Positions 32,889-43,391 are shown, counted from the stretch's first letter. The stretch: 64,000 bases of DNA from SAR92 clade bacterium H231 (GCA_025153775.1 JAOALC010000004.1:248001-312000); one strand, 5' to 3'. Numbers and translations: made by a program. The notes: a model not told the origin generated them from the sequence alone.

Positions 32889-33719
32889 TTAATTGATGGT
32901 GAACTGCACGTTGTAGGCAGTGTATTTGCGGATATTAATCACGCCAGTATCAAGAATAAGATACTGCCCTTTAATCCCTTTTAACACACCCTCAACAAGG
33001 GGTTGCTTATCAAGATTTAGGCTCTTCACTTTTTCGGGAAACTCATGCACCGGGAAGTTAATCTGGGTGGTGGTTTCGTTGTAGAGACGCTGCAGGGCTT
33101 GCAGACCAAATTCCTGTTCGAGTAATTCTAGACCAGATTCGGCCTTGGCCATCAGCTCATCGCGAATAACCGCTAAGTCTACCGACTCAGCATTGCCTTT
33201 AAGCATCTTCTGCCAGCTGGTTTTGTCGGCGACAAACTCGCGAATACAGTCTTCTATCAGGCCCGCCTGATAACGAGTTTGCACTCTAAAAATAGGTAAC
33301 CCCTGAGTCGCCCCCTGGTCAATCCAGCGAGTGGGCAGCTGGGTGCCTCTGGTAATACCAACTTTAACGCCAGAGCTATTAGCCAGATAGACAAAATGGT
33401 CGGTGAAACAATACTTCTCACCCCAGGCCGGGTCACGGCAGGTACCATGGTGAAAGTGACACCGCTCCGGGCTCATAATGCAGGTATCGCACTGGGGCAG
33501 CTTGGTAAAACAGGGGTAACAGTAGCCCTGACTAAAGCTCTTTTTCGAGCGACGACCGCAGTGAATGCAGTGGATATCACCTATATGCTCTATAGCTATG
33601 CTCTTACCTATGGCGTCATTCAGAGGAATTCGCTGATCGTCCAATGGTAGTTGGTAAGCAACCGTATCACCCAGAGTCACTTCCATTTTTGACAGATGGC
33701 CTGAGGCTTGTATTGACAT
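32889..33719 (-). CDS. DUF2797 cysteine-rich protein
   Basis: A 276-residue DUF2797 protein. The middle holds several CxxC pairs (CIHCGRRSKKSFSQGYCYPC, then CDTC, CHFHHGTC), likely a metal-binding part, followed by VYLANSSGVKVGITRG, a GIY-YIG-like strand, and PTRWIDQGA. Function unknown; possibly nucleic-acid related. The ATG at 33,719 overlaps the stop of the upstream gene (TAATG). Confidence 0.88.
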   Translation of the reverse strand: MSIQASGHLSKMEVTLGDTVAYQLPLDDQRIPLNDAIGKSIAIEHIGDIHCIHCGRRSKKSFSQGYCYPCFTKLPQCDTCIMSPERCHFHHGTCRDPAWGEKYCFTDHFVYLANSSGVKVGITRGTQLPTRWIDQGATQGLPIFRVQTRYQAGLIEDCIREFVADKTSWQKMLKGNAESVDLAVIRDELMAKAESGLELLEQEFGLQALQRLYNETTTQINFPVHEFPEKVKSLNLDKQPLVEGVLKGIKGQYLILDTGVINIRKYTAYNVQFTIN

Positions 33720-33976
33720 TATTCTTTCCACTTGAGAGTTTTTTGTTCTTCCGCCGCGGGAACCACCGGCTCACAGGCGGTGGATTTGGGTGGCACATAG
33801 CCGGTGCGTTCGTCGGCGGGCTTGCGCTGATCATAGGCGATAACAGCCTGTATGCAGAGTTCTCGCTGCCCATCGCTGATTGTCCTGCCATCTGGCCAGC
33901 GACCAATTTCGATTGCACGTTTAAGGCTTTCATAGACCTCTGGAGTAATACTCTCGAGTAGCTGTTGCAAATCCAT
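33719..33976 (-). CDS. YeaC-like DUF1315 protein
   Basis: An 85-residue protein like E. coli YeaC (DUF1315): MDLQQLLESITPEVYESLKR then AIEIGRWPDGRTISDGQRE match the conserved first half. Function unknown. The ATG at 33,976 fits the family N-terminus; upstream starts add seven unrelated residues. Co-transcribed with DUF2797 and rhomboid. Confidence 0.85.
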   Translation of the reverse strand: MDLQQLLESITPEVYESLKRAIEIGRWPDGRTISDGQRELCIQAVIAYDQRKPADERTGYVPPKSTACEPVVPAAEEQKTLKWKE

Positions 33977-33997
33977 AGTTAACCGATCACCCCTCAA

Positions 33998-34594
33998 TTA
34001 TCTGCGTCTAGCTGCTGAAACCAGTCCAAACACCAGACCCAGCAACATACCAATCAATAGGCCGCCAACATGAGCACCATTGGCCACACCAATACCTAAC
34101 AAGAGCTTCAGTACGCCTGTCATACCCACTAATAGCCAGATCAACATAAACCCCAGAATACCCGGGGGTAATTGCAGTTCAGGCTGGGGCACAAATTGAC
34201 CTTTAATCCAAATATAACCCAGCAGTGCATAGACCACACCAGACATTCCGCCAAAATAAGCACTGCCCTGCCAGCTGTACTGGATCAGATTTGAAATAGC
34301 GCCACTCACAAGTACCAGCAGCAACAGATGCATAGAGCCATAGAGACGCTCAACCCGACCGCCAAGCAAAGCCAGCCACAGGCAATTGAACACCAGGTGC
34401 ATAAGGCCAAAATGCAGGAAAATAGGGGTAATTACATTCCAGTACTGGCCATCGACTAGGCCATCAAACATAAGCCCGCGGGCCAGGGGAAAAGCAAAGC
34501 TGGCGAGCGCTGCTCCCAGCAGGCTGCCGAGTAACAGTAGAGTAACCCCAGGATGCAGTTTGGCGGCAAGCCACCATCTGGCGCTGTCAGACAT
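33998..34594 (-). CDS. Rhomboid-family intramembrane serine protease
   Basis: A 198-residue six-helix rhomboid. Catalytic Ser118 lies in FGGMSGVVYALLGY and His175 in NGAHVGGLLIGML; the FLHFGLMHLVFNCLWL segment with its H/N residues is also conserved. It would cleave membrane-spanning proteins within the inner membrane. The ATG at 34,594 has AGGA upstream. Confidence 0.92.
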   Translation of the reverse strand: MSDSARWWLAAKLHPGVTLLLLGSLLGAALASFAFPLARGLMFDGLVDGQYWNVITPIFLHFGLMHLVFNCLWLALLGGRVERLYGSMHLLLLVLVSGAISNLIQYSWQGSAYFGGMSGVVYALLGYIWIKGQFVPQPELQLPPGILGFMLIWLLVGMTGVLKLLLGIGVANGAHVGGLLIGMLLGLVFGLVSAARRR

Positions 34595-34603
34595 AAACAA
34601 TTC

Positions 34604-35500
34604 CTAATCAGATGCTTTTTTTACGCCTAGACGGCTGCCCCAGCCCAGTTTTGATCTACAGACCCCATAAAAATTATTGTCTTTGGGGTGAATCAGAAGA
34701 ATATCGTTATCGTGCTTTTTAATAGTGATCACGTCGCCGGGCTCAGTGCCAACATCATTGTGGCCATCGCAGGTAATTAGTGGGTGCAGTTCATTCCTCG
34801 CGCTAACCCTTATTTCGATTTTGGCGCCGCCGTGCAACACAATCGGGCGGCTGCTCAGAGTATGGGGATTTAGCGGCACCACCACCATAGCATCGAGCTC
34901 GGGAAACAGCAGCGGCCCACCGGCGCTCAGGGCATAGGCCGTGGAACCTGTGGGCGTGGAGACTATTAGGCCATCAGAGCGCTGGCTGTAGACAAATTCT
35001 CCATCAACATAGAGCTCAAAGGTCATCATGCGCACCGACATGCCCGGATGCATCACAATATCGTTCACTGCTGTGCCAGTGCCAATCTCAGTGCCATTGC
35101 GGGTCACAGTGGTCTCGAGCAGAAAGCGTCTGGTCTGCTTATACTCGCCCTGCAGCACAGGCCACACGCGCTCTTCGATTTCATCTGGAGAAATATCAGT
35201 TAAAAAGCCCAGTCGCCCGCGGTTAATGCCCAGCAGTGGGACGCCGCAGGCGGCCATTTTGCGACAGGCACTCAGCATACTGCCATCGCCGCCAACAACA
35301 ATACCCAGGTCAATGGCACCGGGAAACTGTTCTATTGGCAGCACCTTATCAATCGGCCAGTCCACCAGGCTCGCAGCCTGTTCCTCGTAGACCACTTCGC
35401 GGCCCTGGGCGCGCAGAAAGGCCTCTAACTTATGCAGAGACTCCTTAACCTCGGGCACATCCAGGCTACCTAGTAATCCTATACGCTGAAAATGGGACAT
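34604..35500 (-). CDS. nadK: NAD kinase
   Basis: A 298-residue ATP-NAD kinase that makes NADP+. The GGDGS motif is at about 70-74 (LGIVVGGDGSMLSA), with NRGRLGFLTDI, then GSTAYALSAGGP and the ICDGH-type segment (TCDGHNDVGTEPGD). Normal length. First gene of the leftward group nadK-rhomboid-yeaC-like-DUF2797. Confidence 0.95.
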   Translation of the reverse strand: MSHFQRIGLLGSLDVPEVKESLHKLEAFLRAQGREVVYEEQAASLVDWPIDKVLPIEQFPGAIDLGIVVGGDGSMLSACRKMAACGVPLLGINRGRLGFLTDISPDEIEERVWPVLQGEYKQTRRFLLETTVTRNGTEIGTGTAVNDIVMHPGMSVRMMTFELYVDGEFVYSQRSDGLIVSTPTGSTAYALSAGGPLLFPELDAMVVVPLNPHTLSSRPIVLHGGAKIEIRVSARNELHPLITCDGHNDVGTEPGDVITIKKHDNDILLIHPKDNNFYGVCRSKLGWGSRLGVKKASD

Positions 35501-35600
35501 AGCATGCTTCTTGTAAAAGTGTGTTGCCGATTATACAGACTGTGGCCAGATTTCCTTTAATTTCAGGCATAATAGCGGCAATCAGGTTGGACATTAAATT

Positions 35601-36110
35601 ATGGCAACAGCGCAAAAAAGTATAGTTCTTATCGGCATGCCCGGCGCAGGCAAGAGCACCATTGGTATCCTGCTGGCCAAAGAGCTGGGGCTGGATTTTG
35701 TAGATACAGATATCAGTATTCAGGTGCGCTGGGGCAAATCTCTGCAGGAAATCACCGATGAGTCTGGCTATAAGGTTCTGCGTGACTATGAAGAACAGGT
35801 GCTGCTAAGCGAAGATATTGACCAGAGGGTAGTGGCCACTGGAGGCAGTGCGGTCTATTCTGAAGCTGGGATGGCGCGCCTAAAAGCTAAGGCAAGGGTT
35901 ATTTTTCTCGATGTATCTCTGCCTGCACTAAAACAGCGCGTCCGCAACTTTGAGACTCGCGGCGTGGCCCGGCGCCCGGATCAGAGCTTTGAGGATTTGT
36001 TTGCTGAGCGCAGAGCCCTGTATCAGCACTATGCCGACATCAGCCTAGACTGCAGCCACCTCGGAGTGAATGAGGCGCTGCAGGCAATTGTTGACCGACT
36101 TCAGAAGTGA
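35601..36110 (+). CDS. Shikimate kinase-like P-loop kinase
   Basis: A 169-residue P-loop kinase of the shikimate kinase family: Walker A GMPGAGKST at residues 12-20, DFVDTDISIQ (substrate Asp pair), RDYEEQVL and VVATGGSAVYSE match AroK/AroL. In gammaproteobacteria aroK is usually beside aroB; this isolated copy has a less typical RWGKSLQEI segment, so it may be a second or divergent kinase. Confidence 0.8.
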   Translation: MATAQKSIVLIGMPGAGKSTIGILLAKELGLDFVDTDISIQVRWGKSLQEITDESGYKVLRDYEEQVLLSEDIDQRVVATGGSAVYSEAGMARLKAKARVIFLDVSLPALKQRVRNFETRGVARRPDQSFEDLFAERRALYQHYADISLDCSHLGVNEALQAIVDRLQK

Positions 36111-36111
36111 A

Positions 36112-37305
36112 TTATTTAAGCACCGACAAAATCGAGTCACTCAGGTAACCAATATTGTTCGAGTTAATACCAGCGAGATTAACCCTGCTGGACGACACAA
36201 TATAGACCCCATATTCTTCGCGCAGCTGATCCAGCTGTGCTGTATTCAGCCCTAAAAATGAGAACATCCCTTTCTGCTGCTTGATATGGCTAAAGTCGAT
36301 GCCAGCGGCATTATTGCGAATATTGTCTGCCAGCAAACTGCGCATGGACTGAATACGCTCGCGCACCTCAGTCAACTCAGCTTCCCAGCTGGCTCGCAGC
36401 TGCTGATCACCCAGAACCAGTGACACTAGCAGAGCGCCGTGGGCCGGAGGCATGGAATACATCTGTCGCGCCACCGACATAGTCTGAGAGGCAACAATAT
36501 CCGCCTGTTCGGCACTGTCGGCAATAAAGGTAATTGAACCTGTCCGCTCACGGTAAAGACCAAAGTTTTTCGAGCATGAAGAGGCAACAACCAGCTCTGG
36601 CAATCGCTCTGCCATCATGCGCAGCCCGTAGGCATCCTCGTCAAGACCATCACCCAATCCCTGATAAGCTGTGTCTATAAAGGGTATAAAACCGCGCTCT
36701 AGGGCCAGATCAGCAATCAGATCCCACTGCTCATGGGTCAGATCTGCGCCGGTCGGGTTGTGGCAGCAGCCGTGCAGTAGCACCATATCTCCAGCGGGCA
36801 CCTGCCCCAGGGTTTCCAGCATGGCCTGGGTTTCAATCTGGTGGCTGTCGCGGTTGTAGTAGGGATATTCTTCAATCTCAAAACCGGCTCCGCCCAACAG
36901 AGGAATATGATTAGGCCAGGTAGGCACTCCTACCCAGAGCTTGGCTTCTGGGCGCGCTCGCTGAATCACCTCGGCGCCCACACGCAGTGCCCCGGAACCA
37001 CCTGGGGTCTGAATACTTTTGATACGCCCAGAGTTTAAGATGCTGTGATCTGCGCCAAATAGCAGCTCAAGAATACGCTGATTGTAGTCCGGGTCGCCAG
37101 CAATCCCCTGATAGGATTTAGTGGTCTCAAGCTGCATTAACTGGGTTTCCGCCTCTTTGACTGAGGTCATAACGGGCGTAAGCCCCAGATCATTCATGTA
37201 AACGCCTACACCTAAATCGATTTTATTAGTGCGGGTATCTGCTCTAAATGCTGCCATCAATCCCAGAATTGGGTCCATAGCGACGGGCTTCAAACTCTCA
37301 AACAT
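36112..37305 (-). CDS. Aspartate/aromatic aminotransferase (class I)
   Basis: A 397-residue PLP enzyme of the AspC/TyrB group. The Schiff-base lysine is near residue 245 in ASSCSKNFGLYRERTGS; HGCCHNPTGADLTHEQW and TPGGSGALRVGAEVI are also diagnostic. It transfers amino groups between aspartate or aromatic amino acids and 2-oxoglutarate. AspC versus TyrB is not resolved. Converges with the kinase gene with one base between stops. Confidence 0.92.
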   Translation of the reverse strand: MFESLKPVAMDPILGLMAAFRADTRTNKIDLGVGVYMNDLGLTPVMTSVKEAETQLMQLETTKSYQGIAGDPDYNQRILELLFGADHSILNSGRIKSIQTPGGSGALRVGAEVIQRARPEAKLWVGVPTWPNHIPLLGGAGFEIEEYPYYNRDSHQIETQAMLETLGQVPAGDMVLLHGCCHNPTGADLTHEQWDLIADLALERGFIPFIDTAYQGLGDGLDEDAYGLRMMAERLPELVVASSCSKNFGLYRERTGSITFIADSAEQADIVASQTMSVARQMYSMPPAHGALLVSLVLGDQQLRASWEAELTEVRERIQSMRSLLADNIRNNAAGIDFSHIKQQKGMFSFLGLNTAQLDQLREEYGVYIVSSSRVNLAGINSNNIGYLSDSILSVLK

Positions 37306-37376
37306 TGCGGTTTCCTGAAGTTGGGTTGGAGACGGTAAATTTTGGACGCTAGTTTACTATGGTTAGATAAATTATT

Positions 37377-38177
37377 TTAGCGATTTGCGTTAAGAAAGCT
37401 GATTACCGAGCTATTAAACTGCTTGGGCTTTTCAGCATGCAACCAATGGCCGGCACCCTCAATCACCAGGAGCTCAGATGCAGGGAACAGCGAACTGATC
37501 AATGGCCGGTGTTTATCCTGAATATAGGCCGATAGCTCGCCCTTGAGAAATAAACAGGGACCGTTAAAAGGCGGCCCGTCGGGGGCTTCTACTAGGCTGT
37601 TACTGTAGTTGGCAACAATGGATCTAACGTTGAGCTTAAGGCTAAAACCACCCCGATCGTCAGGCTGCAGATTTTTTAAAATAAAGCCTCTGGTGGCCAT
37701 ATCGGGGATATAGCCTGCCAGTATCTGATCCGCGGATTTGCGATTCTGAATACTGCTGTTCTGCAGTTCGTTTAGAGCATCCACCACATGGCTATTGCTC
37801 TGGGGGTAATTGACTGGCGCTATATCGGCGACCACCAGGCTACGAACCCTATCCGGCCAAGTCTGCGCTATCTGCATGGCAATTTTCCCGCCCAGGGAAT
37901 GGCCTATCAGATGAGCCTCAGGTAACCCTAGGTCATCCATCAGTTCGATAATATCCCCGGCCATGAGAGGGATTGTCATCAAATCCTCATGGGGTGAGTC
38001 ACCATGGTTGCGCAAATCAACCGCAATCACCCTATATTCAGCTGACAGCTCCCGAGCCAAATTGCCCAGGTTGCTGAGAGAGCCGAACATACCGTGCATC
38101 AGAATTGCCGCTGGCTTGCTGTCCGAGTCTTCTCGGCTCGGCTCTGCGGCGCTTTGCTCTACATAGTTAAGCTTCAA
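37377..38177 (-). CDS. Alpha/beta hydrolase, YbfF-like
   Basis: A 266-residue alpha/beta hydrolase. Nucleophile S94 lies in LIGHSLGGKIAMQIA, the oxyanion region in ILMHGMFGSLSNLG, the histidine near the end in GAGHWLHAEKP. YbfF-type esterases cleave short acyl esters or thioesters; the substrate here is unknown. The ATG is 15 bases from the next gene upstream. Confidence 0.9.
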   Translation of the reverse strand: MKLNYVEQSAAEPSREDSDSKPAAILMHGMFGSLSNLGNLARELSAEYRVIAVDLRNHGDSPHEDLMTIPLMAGDIIELMDDLGLPEAHLIGHSLGGKIAMQIAQTWPDRVRSLVVADIAPVNYPQSNSHVVDALNELQNSSIQNRKSADQILAGYIPDMATRGFILKNLQPDDRGGFSLKLNVRSIVANYSNSLVEAPDGPPFNGPCLFLKGELSAYIQDKHRPLISSLFPASELLVIEGAGHWLHAEKPKQFNSSVISFLNANR

Positions 38178-38192
38178 TTGATTACTCGCCGA

Positions 38193-39023
38193 TTATTGAT
38201 TGGCCGCGCGATTGCGATACTTCTCTTTGTTTTTGCGCCCCTGCTCATAGAGCTTGGGACGGATCCTGCGGCGCAGCCCCGGAAATAAATAACTCAAGGT
38301 AGTCATCTTGGCGCCAAAGGCTGGCATGGAAATCTCAGTTTCTTCACCAGCTGCCAGAGCCACCACCGCATCGGCCACCTGTTCCGCAGAGCTCATGGGC
38401 TGGGAGAATACAATATCTTCCACCTGATCAATCTCATCCATAATAAAGCCGGTATCGATCGGGCCCGGAGATACCACAGCTACATGGATATTAGCTTCTC
38501 GCAGTTCATCGGCAAGGGCATAGGTAAAGGCACGCAGCCCAGCCTTGGTGCCCGAATAGGTCGCAGCGCCCTGCAGGGGCGCGCGGCCCGCCAGAGAACC
38601 TACATTGACTATGGCACCAGAGCCTGAGCGACGTAAAAATGGAATCGCAGCACAGGACAGAACCATGGGCGCCCGAAGATTAATATCAACCATGGCAGCA
38701 ACGGCTTCCGGTGTCACAGTCTCTAGATTGCCACGGCTGTGCATACCGGCGTTGTTAATCACCACATCTACCTGGCCAAACTTGGCCTCCGCTTTTTTCA
38801 ACAGCTTGATACAGTCATTGGAATCCGCCACATCCATAGCCACAGTTAATACCTCAGTGCCCTGACCCCGCAGCTCCTTGGCTATCTTGTTAAGGCCGGC
38901 GCGACCCCGAGCAACCAGTACCAGCTTAGAATTGTGCGCGGCAAAAGCTCGAGCACAGGCGGCACCAACTCCCGCAGAGGCACCAGTAATAACAACAGTC
39001 TTGCCAGCAAAATTTCTATTCAT
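38193..39023 (-). CDS. Short-chain dehydrogenase/reductase
   Basis: A 276-residue classical SDR: TGASAGVGAACA near 14-25 binds the dinucleotide, NNAGMHS and the catalytic Ser/Tyr/Lys set (VGSLAGRAP then YSGTKAGLRAF) are present. The C-terminal part is basic and extends beyond the core, possibly membrane-associated. Substrate unknown. Confidence 0.9.
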   Translation of the reverse strand: MNRNFAGKTVVITGASAGVGAACARAFAAHNSKLVLVARGRAGLNKIAKELRGQGTEVLTVAMDVADSNDCIKLLKKAEAKFGQVDVVINNAGMHSRGNLETVTPEAVAAMVDINLRAPMVLSCAAIPFLRRSGSGAIVNVGSLAGRAPLQGAATYSGTKAGLRAFTYALADELREANIHVAVVSPGPIDTGFIMDEIDQVEDIVFSQPMSSAEQVADAVVALAAGEETEISMPAFGAKMTTLSYLFPGLRRRIRPKLYEQGRKNKEKYRNRAANQ

Positions 39024-39047
39024 TCTCTTAAACCTTTTTAGTTTTAA

Positions 39048-39959
39048 TTATTGGCCACTCAGCAGGTCAGTCAATGCATCTTCGAGTAGAGGATACTGGA
39101 AGTTAAATCCGCTGTCTTGAACTTTACTTGGAACTACTCTCTGACCCTGCAACAGTAACTCTTCGCCCATTTGGCCGAACAGTATTCTAACCAGCGGCCC
39201 AGGCATGGGAAAAATAGCTGGCCTATGCAGAGCTGCACCCAACTGCCGGGTAAACTCTCGGTTGCGCACTGGATTGGGCGCCGTTGCATTGACCGGACCA
39301 CTGAGATCTGACTGATCAACAGAGTGTAAAATCAAGGCTACCATATCGTCGATATGAATCCAGGGCATCCACTGCTGACCGTCCCCCACCGGCCCTCCCA
39401 GTCCAAACTTAAATGGCGGCAGCATCTTGGCCAGTGCACCCTCCTCTCCCAGCACAATGCCGGTGCGCAGATAGATCAGCCTGGTACCCAGAGACTCAAA
39501 TGGCGCGGCACTCTGCTCCCATTGCTGGCAGAGCTGATGTGAGAAGTTATCCACCGCACCAGCAGATTCATCGACCGGCTTATCCTGCCCATTGCCAGCC
39601 CCGTAGAAACCTATAGCTGAGCCACTGATCAGCACCTGGGGCCGCTGTTCTCTGGCAGCAAAAAACTGGTAGAGCGCCTGGGTGGTAGCCACTCGACTAT
39701 CAATAAATTTTTGCTTGCGGGCCTCTGTCCAACGCCCGGCGGCCAATGGCTCACCGGCAAGATTGACCACGGCGTCCACAGGCTCTCCCTGGGTCAGCCT
39801 ATCCAGTGAGTCTATTAGCCTGATTCCAGCGGGCAATCTGCCGGCCGCAGAAGCCGTGTCGCGGGTCAACACTATAACCTGCCAGCCATGGGCCATAGCC
39901 TGGGCGCTGAGGTGGCGGCCAATAAACCCAGTGCCGCCGGTGATTAACATAGTCTTCAT
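39048..39959 (-). CDS. TIGR01777 family epimerase (YfcH-like)
   Basis: A 303-residue NAD-dependent epimerase/dehydratase-fold protein with C-terminal DUF1731, like E. coli YfcH. The GxxGxxG loop is ITGGTGFIGRHL; NLAGEPLAAGRWTEARKQ and SGSAIGFYG follow in family order; the end VPSKVQDSGFNFQYPLLEDAL is DUF1731. Start set at the ATG before MLITGG. Confidence 0.92.
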   Translation of the reverse strand: MKTMLITGGTGFIGRHLSAQAMAHGWQVIVLTRDTASAAGRLPAGIRLIDSLDRLTQGEPVDAVVNLAGEPLAAGRWTEARKQKFIDSRVATTQALYQFFAAREQRPQVLISGSAIGFYGAGNGQDKPVDESAGAVDNFSHQLCQQWEQSAAPFESLGTRLIYLRTGIVLGEEGALAKMLPPFKFGLGGPVGDGQQWMPWIHIDDMVALILHSVDQSDLSGPVNATAPNPVRNREFTRQLGAALHRPAIFPMPGPLVRILFGQMGEELLLQGQRVVPSKVQDSGFNFQYPLLEDALTDLLSGQ

Positions 39960-40104
39960 AACTGCTCTCCCTGGGTTTTTATACGAGATAAAATTCATTA
40001 CTGACCACAATAATTATTTTGCCCCCCCGCAACTGTATTGCTATTATAGCTGTCTTCTTAAGTGACTAAATTTTCCCTACAACCAAACACCTCTAGGCAT
40101 TTAT

Positions 40105-41208
40105 ATGAGTCTTGCTGATAAAGTATTGGCGGTAAACAACGATCTTCCCATTCGCACCGACGAACCTGTGCACAGCGGTAAAGTGCGCTGCGTCTACTGG
40201 CTTACCGAAGCCGACAGCCGCCGCCTGATCGCTGAAAATAACTACGATGTCGCGCCCGATGCGCCACTGGCGATTATGGTCATCAGCGACCGTATTTCAG
40301 CCTTTGAATGCATCTGGCGTGGTGAGGGCGGCATGAACGGTATACCTGGCAAAGGGGCCGCACTCAATGCCATCTCTAATCAGTGGTTCAAACTGTTTCG
40401 CGAGCAGGGCCTGGCCGACAGCCATATTCTCGATGTTCCCCACCCTCTGGTGTGGATTGTGCAGAAAGCCCGCCCGGTTATGATTGAAGCAATTTGCCGT
40501 CAGTATATAACCGGCTCTATGTGGCGCTCTTATGCCAAGGGCGAGCGTGATTTCTGTGGTATTAAGATCGCCGAGGGTCTGGAGAGGGATCAGAAGCTAC
40601 CCGAACTGCTTATCACTCCCTCAACTAAGGGCATACTCACTGGCATACCAGGTGTTCCAGAGGTGGATGACGTCAATGTCTCACGCTCAGATATTGAGAA
40701 TAACTACCAGAGCTTTAAGTTTAACTCTCTGCAAGATATAGATGTCTATGAAAAGCTTCTGGGCGAAGGCTTTGATGTGATTAGCAACGAGCTAGCCAAG
40801 CTAGACCAGATTTTTGTGGATACTAAGTTTGAGTTTGGCTATGTCACAGACCGAGCTGGTAACGAGAAGCTAATCTATATGGATGAAGTGGGCACTCCTG
40901 ATTCATCGCGTATCTGGGATGGTCCAAGTTACCGAGATGGCAAGGTAGTAGAGAATTCCAAAGAGGGTTTTCGGCAGCTGTTGCTCAGCCACTTCCCCGA
41001 CCCCGATATTCTGCTGGATAAAAACCGCATGGACGAGCGCCGCGCTCTGGCCGCAGACAACGATCTACCAGAATCAGTAATGATGGCGGTATCCGAGACC
41101 TATGTGAGCATGGCTGAGAAAATTACCGGCCAGCCACTGGTTATCTCAGATAACCCCAAAGCTGAGATTATTGAGATTCTAAAAGACAGATACGGGCTTA
41201 TCGACTAG
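40105..41208 (+). CDS. purC: Phosphoribosylaminoimidazole-succinocarboxamide synthase (long form)
   Basis: A 367-residue SAICAR synthase for purine synthesis, of the longer (about 360) class rather than the 237-residue E. coli type. Signature segments are [29 protein letters not shown] and [19 protein letters not shown], then [12 protein letters not shown]. Its end overlaps the convergent sdaA by four bases. Confidence 0.93.
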   Translation: MSLADKVLAVNNDLPIRTDEPVHSGKVRCVYWLTEADSRRLIAENNYDVAPDAPLAIMVISDRISAFECIWRGEGGMNGIPGKGAALNAISNQWFKLFREQGLADSHILDVPHPLVWIVQKARPVMIEAICRQYITGSMWRSYAKGERDFCGIKIAEGLERDQKLPELLITPSTKGILTGIPGVPEVDDVNVSRSDIENNYQSFKFNSLQDIDVYEKLLGEGFDVISNELAKLDQIFVDTKFEFGYVTDRAGNEKLIYMDEVGTPDSSRIWDGPSYRDGKVVENSKEGFRQLLLSHFPDPDILLDKNRMDERRALAADNDLPESVMMAVSETYVSMAEKITGQPLVISDNPKAEIIEILKDRYGLID

Positions 41209-42605
41209 CATTCGATAATATTGACTGGCACCTCAAGAACATGGGTTGCCAGTCCGCCCCGGGAAGTCTCTTTATAGCGCTTGTTCATATCCTCACCGGT
41301 TTTACGCATAGTCCGAATAACCTTATCCAGCGACACAAAGTGGGAACCATCCCCACTCAGAGCCACACGCGCTGCATGAATAGCCTTAACTGACGCCATA
41401 GCATTGCGCTCGATACAGGGCACCTGCACCAGTCCCCCGATGGGGTCGCAGGTCAATCCCAGATTGTGTTCCATACCAATTTCCGCCGCATTCTCGACCT
41501 GGGCAGGGCTGCCCCCCAAAACCTCGGCCAGGGCGCCAGCCGCCATAGAGCAGGCAGAGCCCACCTCCCCCTGGCAACCCACCTCTGCGCCGCTGATTGA
41601 TGCATTCTTTTTATACAGAATACCAATAGCAGCAGCGGTGAGCAGAAACCTCACCGCCATTTCATCAGAGGCATCGGGAATAAATCTCATATAGTAATGC
41701 AGCACTGCAGGAATAATACCAGCTGCACCATTGGTGGGCGCGGTCACCACTCGGCCACCGGCAGCATTTTCTTCATTGACTGCCAGAGCGTAGAGAGTGA
41801 CCCAATCCAGCACTGCCAGAGGATCAGCCACAGCCGTTTCCGGGCGATGCAATAGCTGCTGGTGCAGCTCCCGGGCGCGACGTGGCACATTGAGACCGCC
41901 GGGCAAAATACCACCATTAGCAATTCCGTTGTTTACACAGGACTGCATAACAGACCAGAGATGCAGCAAACCATCTCTGGTCTCCTGCTCAGGACGCCAG
42001 GCTGTCTCATTTTCCAACATCACATCAGAGATGCTCAGGTCATGATCAGCACAGATCTGTAATAATTCATTTGCAGAGCCAAAGCCATAGGTGAGTTGCT
42101 TGCTGTCCTCTACTATGTAATCTGAATCTGTAGCTGATTCATCCACTACAAATCCCCCGCCCACCGAAAAAAATGTGCGCTTGCTCAGTTCATTGCCAGA
42201 CTGATCAAAAGCCGCAAACACCATGCCATTGGGATGAAAAGCCAGCGCCTTGCGACGGTGCAACTTAAAGTCGAGATCATGGTTGTAATCTATAGCATGC
42301 TCCCCCAATAGACAGAGGCGTCTATTGTCGCGAATAGCAGCCACACGCCCTGCAATAGTGGGCACATGCACCTGATCCGGCACTTCCCCCTCCAGCCCCA
42401 ACAGAACCGCCTTAGGCGTACCATGACCTTTGCCCGTGGCTCCAAGAGAGCCATAGAGCTCAGCCGTTACTCGACTGACCTGGTCCAGAAGCCCATGGCT
42501 CTTGAGAGCCTTTACAAATTGATTGGCCGCCAACATAGGGCCCACTGTATGGGAGCTCGATGGGCCTATGCCCACTTTAAATAAATCAAACGCGCTGATA
42601 GCCAT
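41205..42605 (-). CDS. sdaA: L-serine ammonia-lyase (single-chain, iron-sulfur)
   Basis: A 466-residue L-serine dehydratase that turns serine into pyruvate and ammonia with a [4Fe-4S] cluster. [20 protein letters not shown]-type opening (here [20 protein letters not shown]) is diagnostic, with cluster cysteines in [21 protein letters not shown] and [16 protein letters not shown]. Full length compared with E. coli SdaA (454). Confidence 0.95.
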   Translation of the reverse strand: MAISAFDLFKVGIGPSSSHTVGPMLAANQFVKALKSHGLLDQVSRVTAELYGSLGATGKGHGTPKAVLLGLEGEVPDQVHVPTIAGRVAAIRDNRRLCLLGEHAIDYNHDLDFKLHRRKALAFHPNGMVFAAFDQSGNELSKRTFFSVGGGFVVDESATDSDYIVEDSKQLTYGFGSANELLQICADHDLSISDVMLENETAWRPEQETRDGLLHLWSVMQSCVNNGIANGGILPGGLNVPRRARELHQQLLHRPETAVADPLAVLDWVTLYALAVNEENAAGGRVVTAPTNGAAGIIPAVLHYYMRFIPDASDEMAVRFLLTAAAIGILYKKNASISGAEVGCQGEVGSACSMAAGALAEVLGGSPAQVENAAEIGMEHNLGLTCDPIGGLVQVPCIERNAMASVKAIHAARVALSGDGSHFVSLDKVIRTMRKTGEDMNKRYKETSRGGLATHVLEVPVNIIEC

Positions 42606-42886
42606 GGTTTAATACTCTAGTGCAAAACAGTCTGCAACCAACCTGTTGAGAGTCCCGATCTAATCGAGCCCCAGTGACATTTAAAAATAGACCATAGAGT
42701 TCAGTTTAGCGATCTCTCAGAGCCTAAGGCTTAGCATATTAAGGGCCTGGCATATTCCCAGAGATAACAAAACCGACCAGAGTATGACTGTACCCGCCAA
42801 AGTGGATAAAAACTTGGTGCGGCTATTACATTTACTGGGGGTTTGCGTTAGAGTCTTGCGTTTCCAAAACAATTTGGCCACAAGCA
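42606..42886. other. Intergenic region between sdaA and the unknown gene at 42,887
   Basis: About 280 bases with no convincing gene; it must hold the divergent promoters. Nothing further recognised. Confidence 0.5.
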
Positions 42887-43363
42887 ATGACCGAAAAACA
42901 AAGTATTAATATAGATGCACGTAAGCTGTTCAACCTAGGCGCTAATTTATTAGTGGCAGCCTTTGTCAGACAAAAACCAGAAGCCGCAAAAACCCTGTTC
43001 AAAGATCTTAAACGGGGAGTCAGAGTGAGTTCTGGGCAGCTGACTGCAGAGAACACTGGTGCCGTAATCCCTATCAAATTAGAGCTTGAGCGCAGCGAGT
43101 ATAGAGGGCAGTTTAACTTTCCCAATTTTGATGCTTCTGTCAGGGCGCTGTTACAGAAGTTTGAAACTGAGGTGCGCAAGGATAAAGAACTCAAAGATCT
43201 GCGCACTCTAACCAATGAAGCCAATGGCGGCATTCTGTTCAATCTTCCCAGCGGTGTTGAGATCGATGGCGATATCAATGTGTTGATGATGTCGATAGAA
43301 CCTTTTGACGACTGCCTGGTGGTGCGTCTGATGTTTATGGATCCAGCCCAGTTTCAAACCTGA
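42887..43363 (+). CDS. Conserved-looking protein of unknown function beside a LuxR regulator
   Basis: A 158-residue soluble protein with no signal peptide or membrane helix and no family that I recognise. It has an alpha-beta pattern with GAVIPIKLELERSEYRGQF, a charged helix (VRALLQKFETEVRKDKELKD) and a hydrophobic closing strand (DDCLVVRLMFMDPAQF). It precedes, by 28 bases and on the same strand, a LuxR-type regulator, so the two may be co-transcribed. Confidence 0.65.
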   Translation: MTEKQSINIDARKLFNLGANLLVAAFVRQKPEAAKTLFKDLKRGVRVSSGQLTAENTGAVIPIKLELERSEYRGQFNFPNFDASVRALLQKFETEVRKDKELKDLRTLTNEANGGILFNLPSGVEIDGDINVLMMSIEPFDDCLVVRLMFMDPAQFQT

Positions 43364-43391
43364 TAAGCCCCTGGATTAAAGACTGTAGATA

